Assembly (NCBI GenBank): GCA_956465555.1
Contig: OY101117.1
Span: forward strand, 744,001 to 808,000
Origin: Nitzschia sp. pyKryTriq1
Lineage: Eukaryota > Bacillariophyta > Bacillariophyceae > Bacillariales > Bacillariaceae
DNA: 64,000 bases
Reading direction: 5' to 3'
The position numbers and the translations under genes were made by a program. The notes under the pieces are model-generated. The model had not been told where the DNA came from. It searched no databases and worked only from the letters and a program-made list of their open reading frames with translations. Below, in pieces: positions 1 through 12,209 of this stretch (position 1 is its first letter; each line of letters begins with the position of its first letter).

Positions 1-2961
<2,961 letters not shown>

Positions 2962-3283
2962 AAGATGATTCGGAGAAATCTAAATGCCACATGGCGAAAT
3001 CTCGGGGAAACACGAAAGATTTATTGTGCCCCGATCATCTCGCCTACAGTATCTCCTCACTCTTTCAGTGGGTTCGCCAACAACGAGTACTACACCTTTT
3101 TTTTTATTTTAAAAAATGGTCGTTTTACTGAGTTCGCCTCGGAGTAATTGAGACTATCCCTTCTTATTCATGCATGCATGCACGAAAAACGAAAACCCAA
3201 AATTACGATAGAAAAGAGCATCTCAAAGTTACCCTTACAAAGTCTCGATCATCACCATCAACATTACACTGGAAGAAGAAACA
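2962..3283. other. Intergenic, ABCC 3' flank and next gene's 5' flank
   Basis: It holds a T-rich stretch near 3100-3112 and a short tandem GCAT word near 3172-3181. No gene, repeat family or RNA was recognised. Confidence 0.5.
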
Positions 3284-4723
3284 ATGCCACCCAGTCTTTT
3301 ATCTTTACAAATACCTTTCTTGGACGACCAAGACCTCCCTGATGGAGTTGGATTATTTACAGGTGGGAGAAGCAGCTCTTTCAACACCGATGAATTCTCA
3401 GCTCCACTGAAAGATGAAGCCAGTCTCTGCTCGCGCACCGAAAAAAGCAGAAAGGATGAAATTTGCCACCCAGTAATTATTCGAGAAAACAGCTTGGCTA
3501 GTATTCACGAGGATAGGAACATTCGAGGATCAAGTTTTGGGCAACAATGTGATCAGCAAAACGAGAAACGAAGAAGATCAAGGCGTTCCAGCCTTGGAGA
3601 TGCTCGCCTGGTAGATGATTCATCAAGTGGACTGGGCAGGGAGTCACAGATCAGTGACACTTCCGGATTTCCCGTTTCTACAGGGCCCGCCCCGCAACGG
3701 CGAAGAAGAGGGGCTCAACGAAGAAGGAGCTTGGGTCAACTGACGATGGAGCAAGGGACGACTACCCATTATCACACTGCTAACTTCAGTGGTGATGGGT
3801 TTCCCGTGATCTCCACAGGCCGACGCAGCCGTCGGAACAGCCAGGAAAGACGACCAAGTCGAGAAGAGAAAGACGGAAAGCGGTCGTCTCGAATGGAACG
3901 AGTCGATGCAATGCCCACTCGCCAGAGGAGGTCGAGCACGGGTGATTTGAGAACAGCCGGATGCGTTGAACAAGAGAAGGTCAAATCAAGTGCGTACGAC
4001 GAGATTCTAGCAATCATTTCCGATCATTCGCGGATTCTACTCGCGGACAACCATATTCAGACTTTGGATTCTGGAATAGTAAACAGCAGTGAGGCTCTAC
4101 AGGACCCAGGTGTTCGTCGTAGGCGAAGAAGTGGCTCAACGTCAAGTCGATCACGACCAAGACGGTCGGCGAGTCGAACACCAGGAGTTGATGACGCCTC
4201 GCAACCTGTTTGCGGTATGCCCACAGAGATCAATCCAGCGAGAAGAAAGTCTCTAAGCAGTCGTTCTCCCTCTGTTGGTCGACGGTCGGGGCGTAGAAGT
4301 TCACTGGACAACTCTCGCCCCTCCGTCAACCCGGGGAGCTTAGCCCGACAAAGTACTGATACTCGAACGAGAAGACGATTTTCAATGGACGGCACCTCTC
4401 GCATCAGAGGCGCCTCTAAGGATTCTTCCCGAAGACGCAAATCTATCACTCCACCTCCTCCGCGCCGATCAGGACGCCAGGCATCGCTTGGCGGCTCCCA
4501 GCGTTCCGTTCGGTCGAAGAGCCCCGAGGTCGCCCCACGAAGTAATAATAATATGATAACCGCCACAGGAAGAGAAACGTCGATGGATTACGATTCTCGT
4601 ACTATTATTGACAATGGGCGACGGGTAAGGCGGACGGCGAGGCGTCATTCGGTTTCGTCAGGCATTGCTCACCTTTATGCTGGTGCGGGCGAGTCAGCCC
4701 TCATTGCTGTGGCCGATTGCTGA
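3284..4723 (+). CDS. Arg/Ser-rich low-complexity protein
   Basis: Uninterrupted 479-residue ORF. The family is not recognised. From about residue 85 to the end it is dominated by recurring basic-Ser clusters of the form RRRRSxx, RRxSxD and SRRNSQE, which resemble repeated basophilic kinase sites (RxxS). No signal peptide, membrane segment or folded domain is evident, so it is probably disordered. The first ATG sits after an A-rich leader (gaagaaacaATG), which suits a diatom start. It converges on the homogentisate dioxygenase gene with about 115 bp between stops. The C-terminal sequence HLYAGAGESALIAVADC is the only non-repetitive stretch. It could be a scaffold or nucleic-acid-associated protein, but nothing in the sequence decides this. 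Confidence 0.7.
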   Translation: MPPSLLSLQIPFLDDQDLPDGVGLFTGGRSSSFNTDEFSAPLKDEASLCSRTEKSRKDEICHPVIIRENSLASIHEDRNIRGSSFGQQCDQQNEKRRRSRRSSLGDARLVDDSSSGLGRESQISDTSGFPVSTGPAPQRRRRGAQRRRSLGQLTMEQGTTTHYHTANFSGDGFPVISTGRRSRRNSQERRPSREEKDGKRSSRMERVDAMPTRQRRSSTGDLRTAGCVEQEKVKSSAYDEILAIISDHSRILLADNHIQTLDSGIVNSSEALQDPGVRRRRRSGSTSSRSRPRRSASRTPGVDDASQPVCGMPTEINPARRKSLSSRSPSVGRRSGRRSSLDNSRPSVNPGSLARQSTDTRTRRRFSMDGTSRIRGASKDSSRRRKSITPPPPRRSGRQASLGGSQRSVRSKSPEVAPRSNNNMITATGRETSMDYDSRTIIDNGRRVRRTARRHSVSSGIAHLYAGAGESALIAVADC

Positions 4724-4837
4724 ACACAGGGGCAATCAACCAGTCTACCCCAAATCAGTCGAAGAGCAACAAGAAATGGACCGCCAGTTCTCTAGTAATC
4801 TACTCATATTAGTTATCGAGATCTTCGTACCACATAT

Positions 4838-6211
4838 TTATTCTTCTTTCTTTGAAGCATATCGATTGGGCAAAGACTTCCAACACTCCCCGTACGCAGT
4901 TTCCAGACATTCATGCTCCAGTGCGTACTTGGATAAATGTAGCATGCAACTCGTTTCAAACATAAATGCGAGCCCACCCGAGAAAAATGCGGGTTTGTCG
5001 CATGGGTCCGCCACCGCTCTATCGTAGCTTGCCGCGTCGGGGCCATGCGCTGTCATACACGAATGAAGCGATCCTCCGCCAGCAGAGAATCCTTTCTTTG
5101 CATCGTAACTGCCTTCAATCAGTCCCATAAACTCGGTCATCGTATTGCGATGGAACCATGGGGGTCGAAAAGTATTTGGGTCGGTACTCATCCAGCGCGG
5201 CGGGAAAATGACAAAATCGCAGAGAGCGGTTCCTGTTTCGTCCCCGACGCACGTCAATACTGTGTATATGGAAGGATCCAGATGATCATAGGAAACTGAA
5301 TTGATAGCGCAGAACTTTGTCAAGTCGTACTTGAAGGGTAGATAATTACCATGCCAAGCGACGACGTTCAACGGCGTCGACGATATCGCTTTGCTCCAAA
5401 GTTTGGAACCGAATTTGTTGTACAGATTGGCGTTGGAATGTGCCGTGACTTGCTCCAATGATTCATACCAGGCTACAGGGTACTGAAAGTCTCTGGCATT
5501 TGCTAATCCATTGCTTCCAATGGGTCCCAATTCTGGCAGAACAAAGTGCCCCTTGAAAATTTCCAGCACGTAGCCCCTCTTTCTTACATCGGACTCAGAA
5601 TCAGCCACATGTACGGTGAAGGTGATGCCTCGAGGAATCACACAAATTTCAGTGGGTTGAACACACAACCGACCCATCTCCGTCCGAATATGCAAAACCC
5701 CCTCTTGTGGAACGATCAAAAAGTCTCCATCCGAATTGTAGAAGTAATCCTTCATTCCCTTTTGAAAGAGATACACGTAGATTGCCAGTCCAGTCTTGGT
5801 CGCAGGTTCCCCCGAGGAACCCAAGAGATGCATTCCCGAAAGGAAGTCTTTACCACCCCATTCCTTATCTTCGAATGGTTGCCATCGCAACGGGTTGGGG
5901 TCCAAGATCCCCGCGGTTGGATCAGAGCCTCCTAAGAATTTTTCTGTGGATTTGAAAGGATTCACATTGTGAATGACACTGGGCTGCTGGCGATACAACC
6001 AAGTTCGCTGGTTGACGTGTCGGGGTCGTGTAAAGGCAGTTCCCGACAGCTGTTCCGCATACAAATCAAAGGGAACTCTGCGAGGGTTGTTGCGACCTTT
6101 GGGTAGAGCGCCCTCCGAGGCCTCGCTTTCGAAAGAGTTGGCGTAGCCAGTTTGATACACGAGCTTGTCCTTCATGGTGATGGTAGCTGCCGAAGATGCT
6201 CGCCGAATCAA
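4838..6211 (-). CDS. HGD: Homogentisate 1,2-dioxygenase
   Basis: 457 residues, close to the usual eukaryotic length of about 440. The enzyme opens the ring of homogentisate with O2 to give maleylacetoacetate, a step in tyrosine/phenylalanine breakdown. Family hallmarks are YQTGYANSFESEA at about 19-31, RTWLYRQQPS near 69, WHGNYLPFKYDL near 286, and the iron-binding region WFHRNTMTEFMG. His354, Glu360 and His389 (in AHGPDAAS) match the 2-His-1-Glu site in order and spacing (human His335, Glu341, His371). The first ATG adds a basic, Ser/Ala-rich dozen residues that might be a weak mitochondrial presequence. A second Met at residue 13 (MKDKLVYQTGYANSF) gives the classic cytosolic start. No intron is needed. 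Confidence 0.97.
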   Translation of the reverse strand: MIRRASSAATITMKDKLVYQTGYANSFESEASEGALPKGRNNPRRVPFDLYAEQLSGTAFTRPRHVNQRTWLYRQQPSVIHNVNPFKSTEKFLGGSDPTAGILDPNPLRWQPFEDKEWGGKDFLSGMHLLGSSGEPATKTGLAIYVYLFQKGMKDYFYNSDGDFLIVPQEGVLHIRTEMGRLCVQPTEICVIPRGITFTVHVADSESDVRKRGYVLEIFKGHFVLPELGPIGSNGLANARDFQYPVAWYESLEQVTAHSNANLYNKFGSKLWSKAISSTPLNVVAWHGNYLPFKYDLTKFCAINSVSYDHLDPSIYTVLTCVGDETGTALCDFVIFPPRWMSTDPNTFRPPWFHRNTMTEFMGLIEGSYDAKKGFSAGGGSLHSCMTAHGPDAASYDRAVADPCDKPAFFSGGLAFMFETSCMLHLSKYALEHECLETAYGECWKSLPNRYASKKEE

Positions 6212-6761
6212 ATTATGTGACTTTCAAAGGATTGTATGCTTGATCGAGATCTTGGTTCTTATTGTAGTGACTGGATCGATGTCAACTGCTGTCTTGACGA
6301 TGATGCTGTCTGTCAAGAGTCAAGAACAACAGAACAACAGCATCCGTTTGGATTTTACGAAATTGTTCATCTTTTCCTCGCCATTTTGGGAAGCCTGGCA
6401 TCATCGAATTCTTCGTAGAGATTCTACCTGTATGTACGTACGTTCGACTCCGTACTACACTGTACGAGAATACCTATTGATTCCCGCATGACCAACTCTT
6501 ATAGTCCGATAACACTGAATTTCACTACCGGTTCGTACCTGGTACCGACTGTATGATGTTCGAACTCGTTTGGACCTCTGCCGACTCTCTCTAGTTTACA
6601 TAGTTCTGGCTGAAGACATGATATGCTGTATAGGGGGGTCGGGTAGAGGCAGAGTTTGTGGTATAGTGGTACCACGGTAGTCAATGTCTATAGTTTTAGT
6701 AACATAGCATGAATGCATCATCGATCCAACGAACAACTACAAGTACAGTACCAGTACTGCG
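6212..6761. other. Intergenic: HGD upstream and sulfotransferase 3' flank
   Basis: About 550 bp with GTACGTACG, TACCGGT and CAGTACCAGTACTG words typical of gene flanks in this genome. No ORF with protein-like composition and no RNA gene was seen. Confidence 0.5.
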
Positions 6762-8279
6762 TCATCGACGGCGGCGGTTTTGCTGGAAGTATTTCCTTTG
6801 AATGTATCGTAATCCCAGCGTCATTCCCAGAGACCATATAATCGCCAAGGAAGCGATCAGATAGAGAGACTTGAGACGATTGCGACCGAAATTCGGCACC
6901 AATTCTTGCAGAAAATCAATGACAATCTGTTGATTTTCTCCAACGCCACCATTCACGTTGACCTGTCCCCAACGTTTTGGGTCCAAGCCAAAGGCGTCCC
7001 CTAGAATCTTTCCAGCGTTTGGGTCCAGGATTGGCACCTCTACCATGGCGTGGGATGGATTGTCTTGGACAAATTGTCGGACACGCGCGTGGTGTCGATC
7101 GTAAATGTCGCGCATAATCAACGCCATTTCGGTATCGTTATTTTTATCCTCGGGCAATGAGTCTAGCTCCCCGCGGTGATAGAATTCATTTACAAAGTGC
7201 CAGTCTGTTTCGCCGTCTGCCCAAGACTGAACCGAGTGGATCCAAGAATCAAAGGGCCGAGTGTTCAAAATAAAGGTGGCATTGGGATAGTGTTTGTGTA
7301 TGTCGTCCAGGTTGAAGTACTGCGGGAAAAACATGCGCTTGCCGAACTTTTCACGTGGATCGAAGGAATCTTCCAAGTCAAGTTCACCATCGTCCAGAAG
7401 CAAGCCACGGATGCCTTCACTTTTATTCCACACGATTGGGCGAGGGCCGTTTATCTCCGCGTACACGTCGAAGTTCCCACAGTTGTGAAATATCGATCGA
7501 TTCCTATTTAGATTCTTCAACATGCAAGCCGACATCAAACCGGGTCCACCGCTCTGAGCCCTGAATTGATTTCCGCAGCAATACTGTCGTTGACAAAAAT
7601 CAAGAAGAAGGAGAAGGACGGGGCTGTGAGATGGGGTGAAATCCTACAGCACAACATGATCATATTGTATCCACGAACATTGAATCAACGTCAGGCTTTG
7701 ACTACGTACCCAGTGTTGGCATTTAAAATATTGTTCTCGTTGGGATCGAAAGAATTGAAAAATAGAGCTCGTTCCCGCCTTGGGGAAGCCCACAACGATA
7801 ACAGGTTTGGGAAGCAACATAGAAGGTGACGAGGAAGAATCTGAATCCTGATCGTCACTACTCCTATGTAACAACCTGTGGTGCTTCCGGTGACGACGAT
7901 GAGTGTGACTCCGATTCATAGGGCTCTGATTATTCATGCGTTGTTGTAGACTTGCGTTCAAAGACTGGCTGACGATTTTTTCAACAAGATTCATTGCTGG
8001 GTTTTCGTCAAGCCCCTGCTCGTCATGCCGCTCGTCATGCATCCTCTTGCGTCGTTCCAACATTTTCGCGTGGCGCTTTCGGATCGATTCTTTCAACTGC
8101 TGTCGTCGTAGGCCCCTCAAGGGATTGGAGTCCAAGTCACCGTCACCATATCCGTAAGATTGATAATCGAATGGACTGACGCTGTCTTCAAAAAGATCAG
8201 AAACAGCCACCAGCAATCCAGAGATCCACAGACAGAGGAGAGTGATCGCGATGCGTCGTAAACATCGGGGATCCAACAT
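6762..8279 (-). CDS. Membrane-anchored P-loop sulfotransferase-like protein
   Basis: Two exons, 8279-7710 and 7553-6762. The intron at 7554-7709 (donor GTACGTAG, acceptor CTCAG, phase 0) joins ...KCQHW to SGGPGLMSACM, giving 453 residues. The N-terminal hydrophobic anchor (IAITLLCLWISGLLVAV, residues 10-26) looks like a Golgi type II signal anchor. A His/Arg/Ser-rich linker follows. The 5'-phosphosulfate loop is VVGFPKAGTSSI (about 162-173), and a probable 3'-phosphate element is TRPFDSW (about 288-294). A second hydrophobic helix lies at about 420-442 (LYLIASLAIIWSLGMTLG), followed by a basic tail, so the domain is tethered at both ends. PAPS-dependent sulfation of a glycan or other Golgi substrate is inferred from the fold; the acceptor is unknown. 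Confidence 0.82.
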
Positions 8280-8982
8280 CTTGTTCTCTTCTCGTAGCTA
8301 TATGTACTAAGTAGCGAAAAGAATGACGATGAGTTCTACCGGTACCTCCTATGTCGTCCACCGTCCTTGTCCGAAAAGCAATTCTACAAGTTGTACTGTA
8401 GCTTTATGGGTAATGTTTCGGTTGGCAACACAGCAGCCCCTCTGTACGTACTACCAGTTGTATCGTAGCTATTTTATTGTTGTGATTTGTGGTCGGCTTT
8501 TGAGTTAGCGGTTTGGGTTGTTGCTATTGCCGTGTGCAGTGTGCCGGCGCGCCAGCCTCCTTATTTCCACGAAAGATGAAAAAATTAAATAATCGGCAGT
8601 TTCTTTACGAAGTTGGATCAAGTGGTTGGATATTTTGGAACGCCAACGCGCGCCAATGCGGTTTGCTTGCGCGGCCGGCGTGGACAATAATTACAGGTAT
8701 GTGACGGTTAAAAAAATTCAATTTGGACAGGGAGTGGTCGAATTAGTCCCACGGTGTCAACGACGACGACCGACTTATTCGACGACACCCCGGACATGCG
8801 GTACCTGGTACTTTCGAACTTCGAACTGTTGTCTCGTAATCGACGATCGACGCGTCCACCATGATGATGCCATCCCCATCACCCATCATTAATCTTCCTT
8901 ATTGTCAATCAAAATCAGCGACTAATGCCTTGCACGTAGGTTTTCTTCGATACAAGTACAGAGTATCTTGTTATAACTCATC
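8280..8982. promoter_or_regulatory. Divergent intergenic region, sulfotransferase / PXMP4
   Basis: 703 bp between two divergently transcribed genes, so it must contain both promoters. No distinct motif beyond short palindromic ACCGGTACC-type words (near 8338) and a GGCGCGCCAG word near 8546 stands out. No RNA gene was found. Confidence 0.45.
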
Positions 8983-9907
8983 ATGGTTCAGAATCATCAT
9001 TCGTTAACGGAAGAAATCCAAGCCATCTTGGGCGCCTTGGTGGGAGGTGCCAGATATGGCTTTAAAATTCGTGTTCCCCACGCGCTGGTGATGACGGTTT
9101 TGTTTCGGAGAGACTTGACATCCACCGAAAAGATTCGCTCGGTAACCAAGTTGGCCTTGGAACATGCCACCAATTTGGCTGCCTTTGCCACCGTTTATAA
9201 GGTCAGTTTTTTCTAAATAATGTGATCCATGAAACTGTGCAATAATAGCTAGTGCGTTGAACTCATCCGTTTGGAATTTCTGTTTCGACAATAATTTATG
9301 AATGAATGAATGAATCCAGACGATTTTGGCATTATTCAAAAGAGCATCACGATACCTACGACACCACGAAATGGATGCCAAGTCAATAGGACGGACAATT
9401 TTGGCTATGATTGGTAGGTTTCGCCAAGCAGTGGGTGCGGTGATCTAGAACTTGGCAAATTATTTCTTACCATTCTCATCTTTCCCAGTCGACGGGCCTT
9501 CGCATCATATTCCGCCAGCCTTGGCGCCCGCCGGGGAACCCGATCGATACTATCATTCTTTTGTTGCGGGCTGGTTAGGTGGATATTTTGTCTGGGGTCG
9601 CTACTCATCAGTGAATCATCAAATTGTATTGTACTTGGCGTCCCGGATACTGGTAGGTTTAGTCAAACGGGGATGGGAGCAGATCCATGGGACGCCCCAC
9701 CATCACCCCTCTTCTGCTTTGCAGCATCCAAAACTTTATCCTTTCATGGCAGCTACCGTCTGGGGAATCGTAATGGCACTATTTGAAGAAAGTCCACATG
9801 TACTTCATCGGTCACTAAGAACGAGTATGGATGAAATTTATCGCTATCAGCTATCTAATTTGTCCGCACGGTCAGAAGAACGGTCAGAAGACAAACGTGA
9901 CAGCTAA
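8983..9907 (+). CDS. PXMP4: Peroxisomal membrane protein 4 (PMP24) family, Tim17-like
   Basis: Three exons: 8983-9201, 9320-9413 and 9489-9907 (introns 118 and 75 bp), giving 243 residues. Match to the PXMP4/PMP24 family rests on GGARYGFKIRVPHALVMTVL, the NLAAFATVYK segment, AGWLGGYFVWG followed by VNHQIVLYLASRILVGL, and a C-terminal TVWGIVMALFEE with SLRTSMDEIY. These occur in the order and spacing of the vertebrate protein (about 212 aa). The protein is a multi-pass peroxisomal membrane protein of the Tim17/Tim22/Tim23/Pmp24 superfamily. Its exact role is poorly known even in animals. The tail ends in a charged stretch rich in RSEE. A GAATGAAT microsatellite sits at the end of intron 1. Confidence 0.9.
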
Positions 9908-10020
9908 CTCAATCTTCCGAACTCGGTGGTAACTTTGTGTAGAAGTGAGCTGCATACAGGTTGGACTTTGTGACTACCAGTTGACCTACTCTTCGTTATT
10001 ATCAGCACAGGGGGTCAACG

Positions 10021-11103
10021 CTAAAATATGGACCACAGGCTATCCAAGCCACTGGACCGTGGGCGGTCTTTGTAGTAAAAATCGCCGGTGTAGTCAGCAA
10101 CTGCTGGCCAATCATCGACCGAACGAAAACCATATCTGGACTTTAGCTCCGAAAAAGCATCGGAACCACTAGGACCAAGATCCGCGCAAGTGACTCCCTC
10201 TGCGTCAATGGATCGTCGGACGAGCTCGTAGACACTGTGAAACCACACATAATTTTGGGCGGCTGTATCATCCGCGTAGAACCATTGCCCTCGGATTGTC
10301 TTGCCTTTGCGTACTTCATGCGCAATGGCAATCACTTTTCCAGTCGTTGAATTGCGATACTCGTGTATTTCTCCAGTCATTCGAGTAGTGCCAATGTATC
10401 GCGAAATGCCTTCTCCCAAGGCGTCGAGGAATCCATAGGTGCCACTCAGCAGTCGAACCTCATGTGCCACCACGCAACGAAAATGGGCCAGCGACGAGTG
10501 TGGGGCTGGTTTTCGATCTAAAATTGGTTTGGTTGTGACGGTGAAGTTTTGTTGAAGAGCTCGCGCTATGGTTCGTCGGCAACCCCGCGGCAAACTCTTG
10601 ACCCAGTCGTCCACACTGGTAATATTCTTGAGCTCGAGCAACGCATGTGGTCGAGTTTTGAATTGCCCCGTCCATTGACCAGCTCCCATGGCTCCCAAGG
10701 AATAGTATTCCCTATCTCCAATGGGAAGGGGATCTCCTACCCGTTCTTCCTCCTCTGGTATCATGGCTTCCGCCTTTCTCAACATTTGCATTGGTTCAGA
10801 ATTTTCTGGGAGATTCCCAAAAACTGCGGCAAAAGCCACCATCAGATTGTTGTATTCAGGGACACCCGCAAAAGCCTGGGTAACCCAGGCAAAAAGGGAG
10901 GCGACCTCTTCGTCATCCAAAGTAGGCTCAATCTCCACGGTTTGTCGAGCATCTAGAGCTCGACCACGGTTGCCGACGACGCTTATCAGGCATCGTGCGG
11001 TTGACGAGCAAGGAGGTGCTCTCACAAAAAATGCCGTGACTATCGGAAGGACCAAGAAGAATCGTAGGACTCGGAAAGTTGGAATGGATGCCATGGCTAA
11101 CAT
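10021..11103 (-). CDS. Probable plastid-targeted GNAT-like protein
   Basis: The chosen start (11103) gives 360 residues beginning MLAMASIPTFRVLRFFLVLP. A hydrophobic signal peptide ends in VTA-FFVRAPP, which resembles the diatom plastid ASA-FAP cleavage site; a Ser/Arg transit-like stretch follows. The open frame extends 51 codons further upstream, but that extension lies in a foldback repeat and is rejected. The mature part contains LPRGCRRTIARALQQNF and a C-terminal half (NYVWFHSVYELVRRSI ... DLGPSGSDAFSELKSRYGF) that resembles the acyl-CoA N-acyltransferase (GNAT/FemAB-like) fold, where a final helix precedes a YGF motif. That assignment is tentative. Substrate unknown. Confidence 0.6.
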   Translation of the reverse strand: MLAMASIPTFRVLRFFLVLPIVTAFFVRAPPCSSTARCLISVVGNRGRALDARQTVEIEPTLDDEEVASLFAWVTQAFAGVPEYNNLMVAFAAVFGNLPENSEPMQMLRKAEAMIPEEEERVGDPLPIGDREYYSLGAMGAGQWTGQFKTRPHALLELKNITSVDDWVKSLPRGCRRTIARALQQNFTVTTKPILDRKPAPHSSLAHFRCVVAHEVRLLSGTYGFLDALGEGISRYIGTTRMTGEIHEYRNSTTGKVIAIAHEVRKGKTIRGQWFYADDTAAQNYVWFHSVYELVRRSIDAEGVTCADLGPSGSDAFSELKSRYGFRSVDDWPAVADYTGDFYYKDRPRSSGLDSLWSIF

Positions 11104-11208
11104 TTCAGTGGTCGGCCGTGGGCTTGCTACGAAAATGATGAGAAAAGGAGAAGGAGAGACGGATGAACTACGATGAAAATAGAGGAAAGCAAAGATTTTC
11201 GTCGTTGT

Positions 11209-11719
11209 ATAAGCCGTGTCGCGCGGGCGCGGGTCACCGGAAATAATTTTTGCCACGAATTTTCTTCGTCGCGCCCACGCGATAACACCTGCTGTAGTAA
11301 CTACCTGTCTGGCAATGGATCACTGTCACCAAATTAAACGACTGACGTTACGAATCGTCGGTAAGTATGTTTAGGTAGAGTGTGCTGTGTAATGGTATGA
11401 CCTTCAGAGCTGTTTATGATCATTTCAGACCTTGGCCCATTTTACATAGTAATATCACGAGGGAGTCCCTCGCGATAATGCTAGTTAAATTTGGCCAAGC
11501 TCTAAATGATCATAATCAGCTCTGAAGGTCCTTTCCCTCTTGCAGCACGTTCAACCAAAAGATACTTAGATGATTCGTAACCTCAGTCGATTAATTTGGT
11601 TATGGTGATACATTGCCAGACAGGTAGTTACTACAGCACGTGTTATCGCGTGGGCGAGACGAAGAAAATTCGTGGCAAAAATTATTTCCGGTGACCCGCG
11701 CCCGCGCGACACGGCTTAT
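11209..11719. mobile_element. 511-bp foldback (long imperfect palindrome), MITE-like
   Basis: The left half (11209 to about 11464) is the reverse complement of the right half with only scattered differences. The terminal parts match almost perfectly: 11209-11325 against about 11605-11719, including the MAKIISGDPRPRDTAY-encoding stretch read on both strands. The centre is CGAGGGA-G-TCCCTCG at 11458-11472. No protein-coding capacity. No clear target-site duplication was seen next to the ends. The arms would fold into a hairpin of roughly 250 bp. It ends about 105 bp upstream of the plastid GNAT-like gene, so it may supply part of that 5' region. It could be a non-autonomous foldback/MITE insertion or a locally generated inverted duplication. 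Confidence 0.85.
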
Positions 11720-11822
11720 GCGTGGTTGGAACTAGCAAAAAAGAAGATTACGTCATCACAGAAATTTGACTTCACGGACTTCAATGCACCGCTTGGCCGA
11801 CGGGATCCCTCGTGCGACGCAC

Positions 11823-11944
11823 TGAGGGATGGCGATTCGCAGCGCTCGCGCGGAATAGATATTACGCGCAGAGTTTTGAACCCCGCGGAAATTCTGCGAA
11901 GAAGCGCGTCATTCCGCGCGAGCGCTGCGAATCGCCATCCCTCA
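11823..11944. repeat. 34-bp perfect inverted repeat with 54-bp spacer
   Basis: The arms at 11823-11856 and 11911-11944 are exact reverse complements (TGAGGGATGGCGATTCGCAG... and its complement). The spacer is AT-poor and contains GCGCAGAGTTTTGAACCC. It lies about 100 bp beyond the larger foldback and is unrelated to it in sequence. It may be a small foldback element or a hairpin transcript source. Confidence 0.85.
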
Positions 11945-12209
11945 CTCGATGGAGCGAGGCGAGAGACCCCCTCTACGTACCAGTACCCGGTACCCGGTAG
12001 ACTACTTTATTGTACTGACCGTGTACTACAAGTTCATAGTAGGATTTTGGAAATAATCTACTGGCAGTGAACGCTACTACTTAAACCCGCATGAGTTTTG
12101 CCGTATCACCAAGGCTGTTTGTAGTAGCAATCACATCAGGAATCAACCTGAAGCAAAACGGTCAATCCTCGAGCCTGCTCCCTTCCCATGTTGGGATATC
12201 AGGTGCATA

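Noticed and set aside
11104-11256. 51-codon N-terminal extension of the GNAT-like protein
   Set aside because: It lies in the left arm of the foldback element and the same peptide is encoded by the right arm; the internal Met at 11103 starts a proper signal peptide.
11672-12070. 132-codon plus-strand ORF
   Set aside because: It begins inside the foldback right arm and then runs through the 34-bp inverted repeat; no protein-like features.
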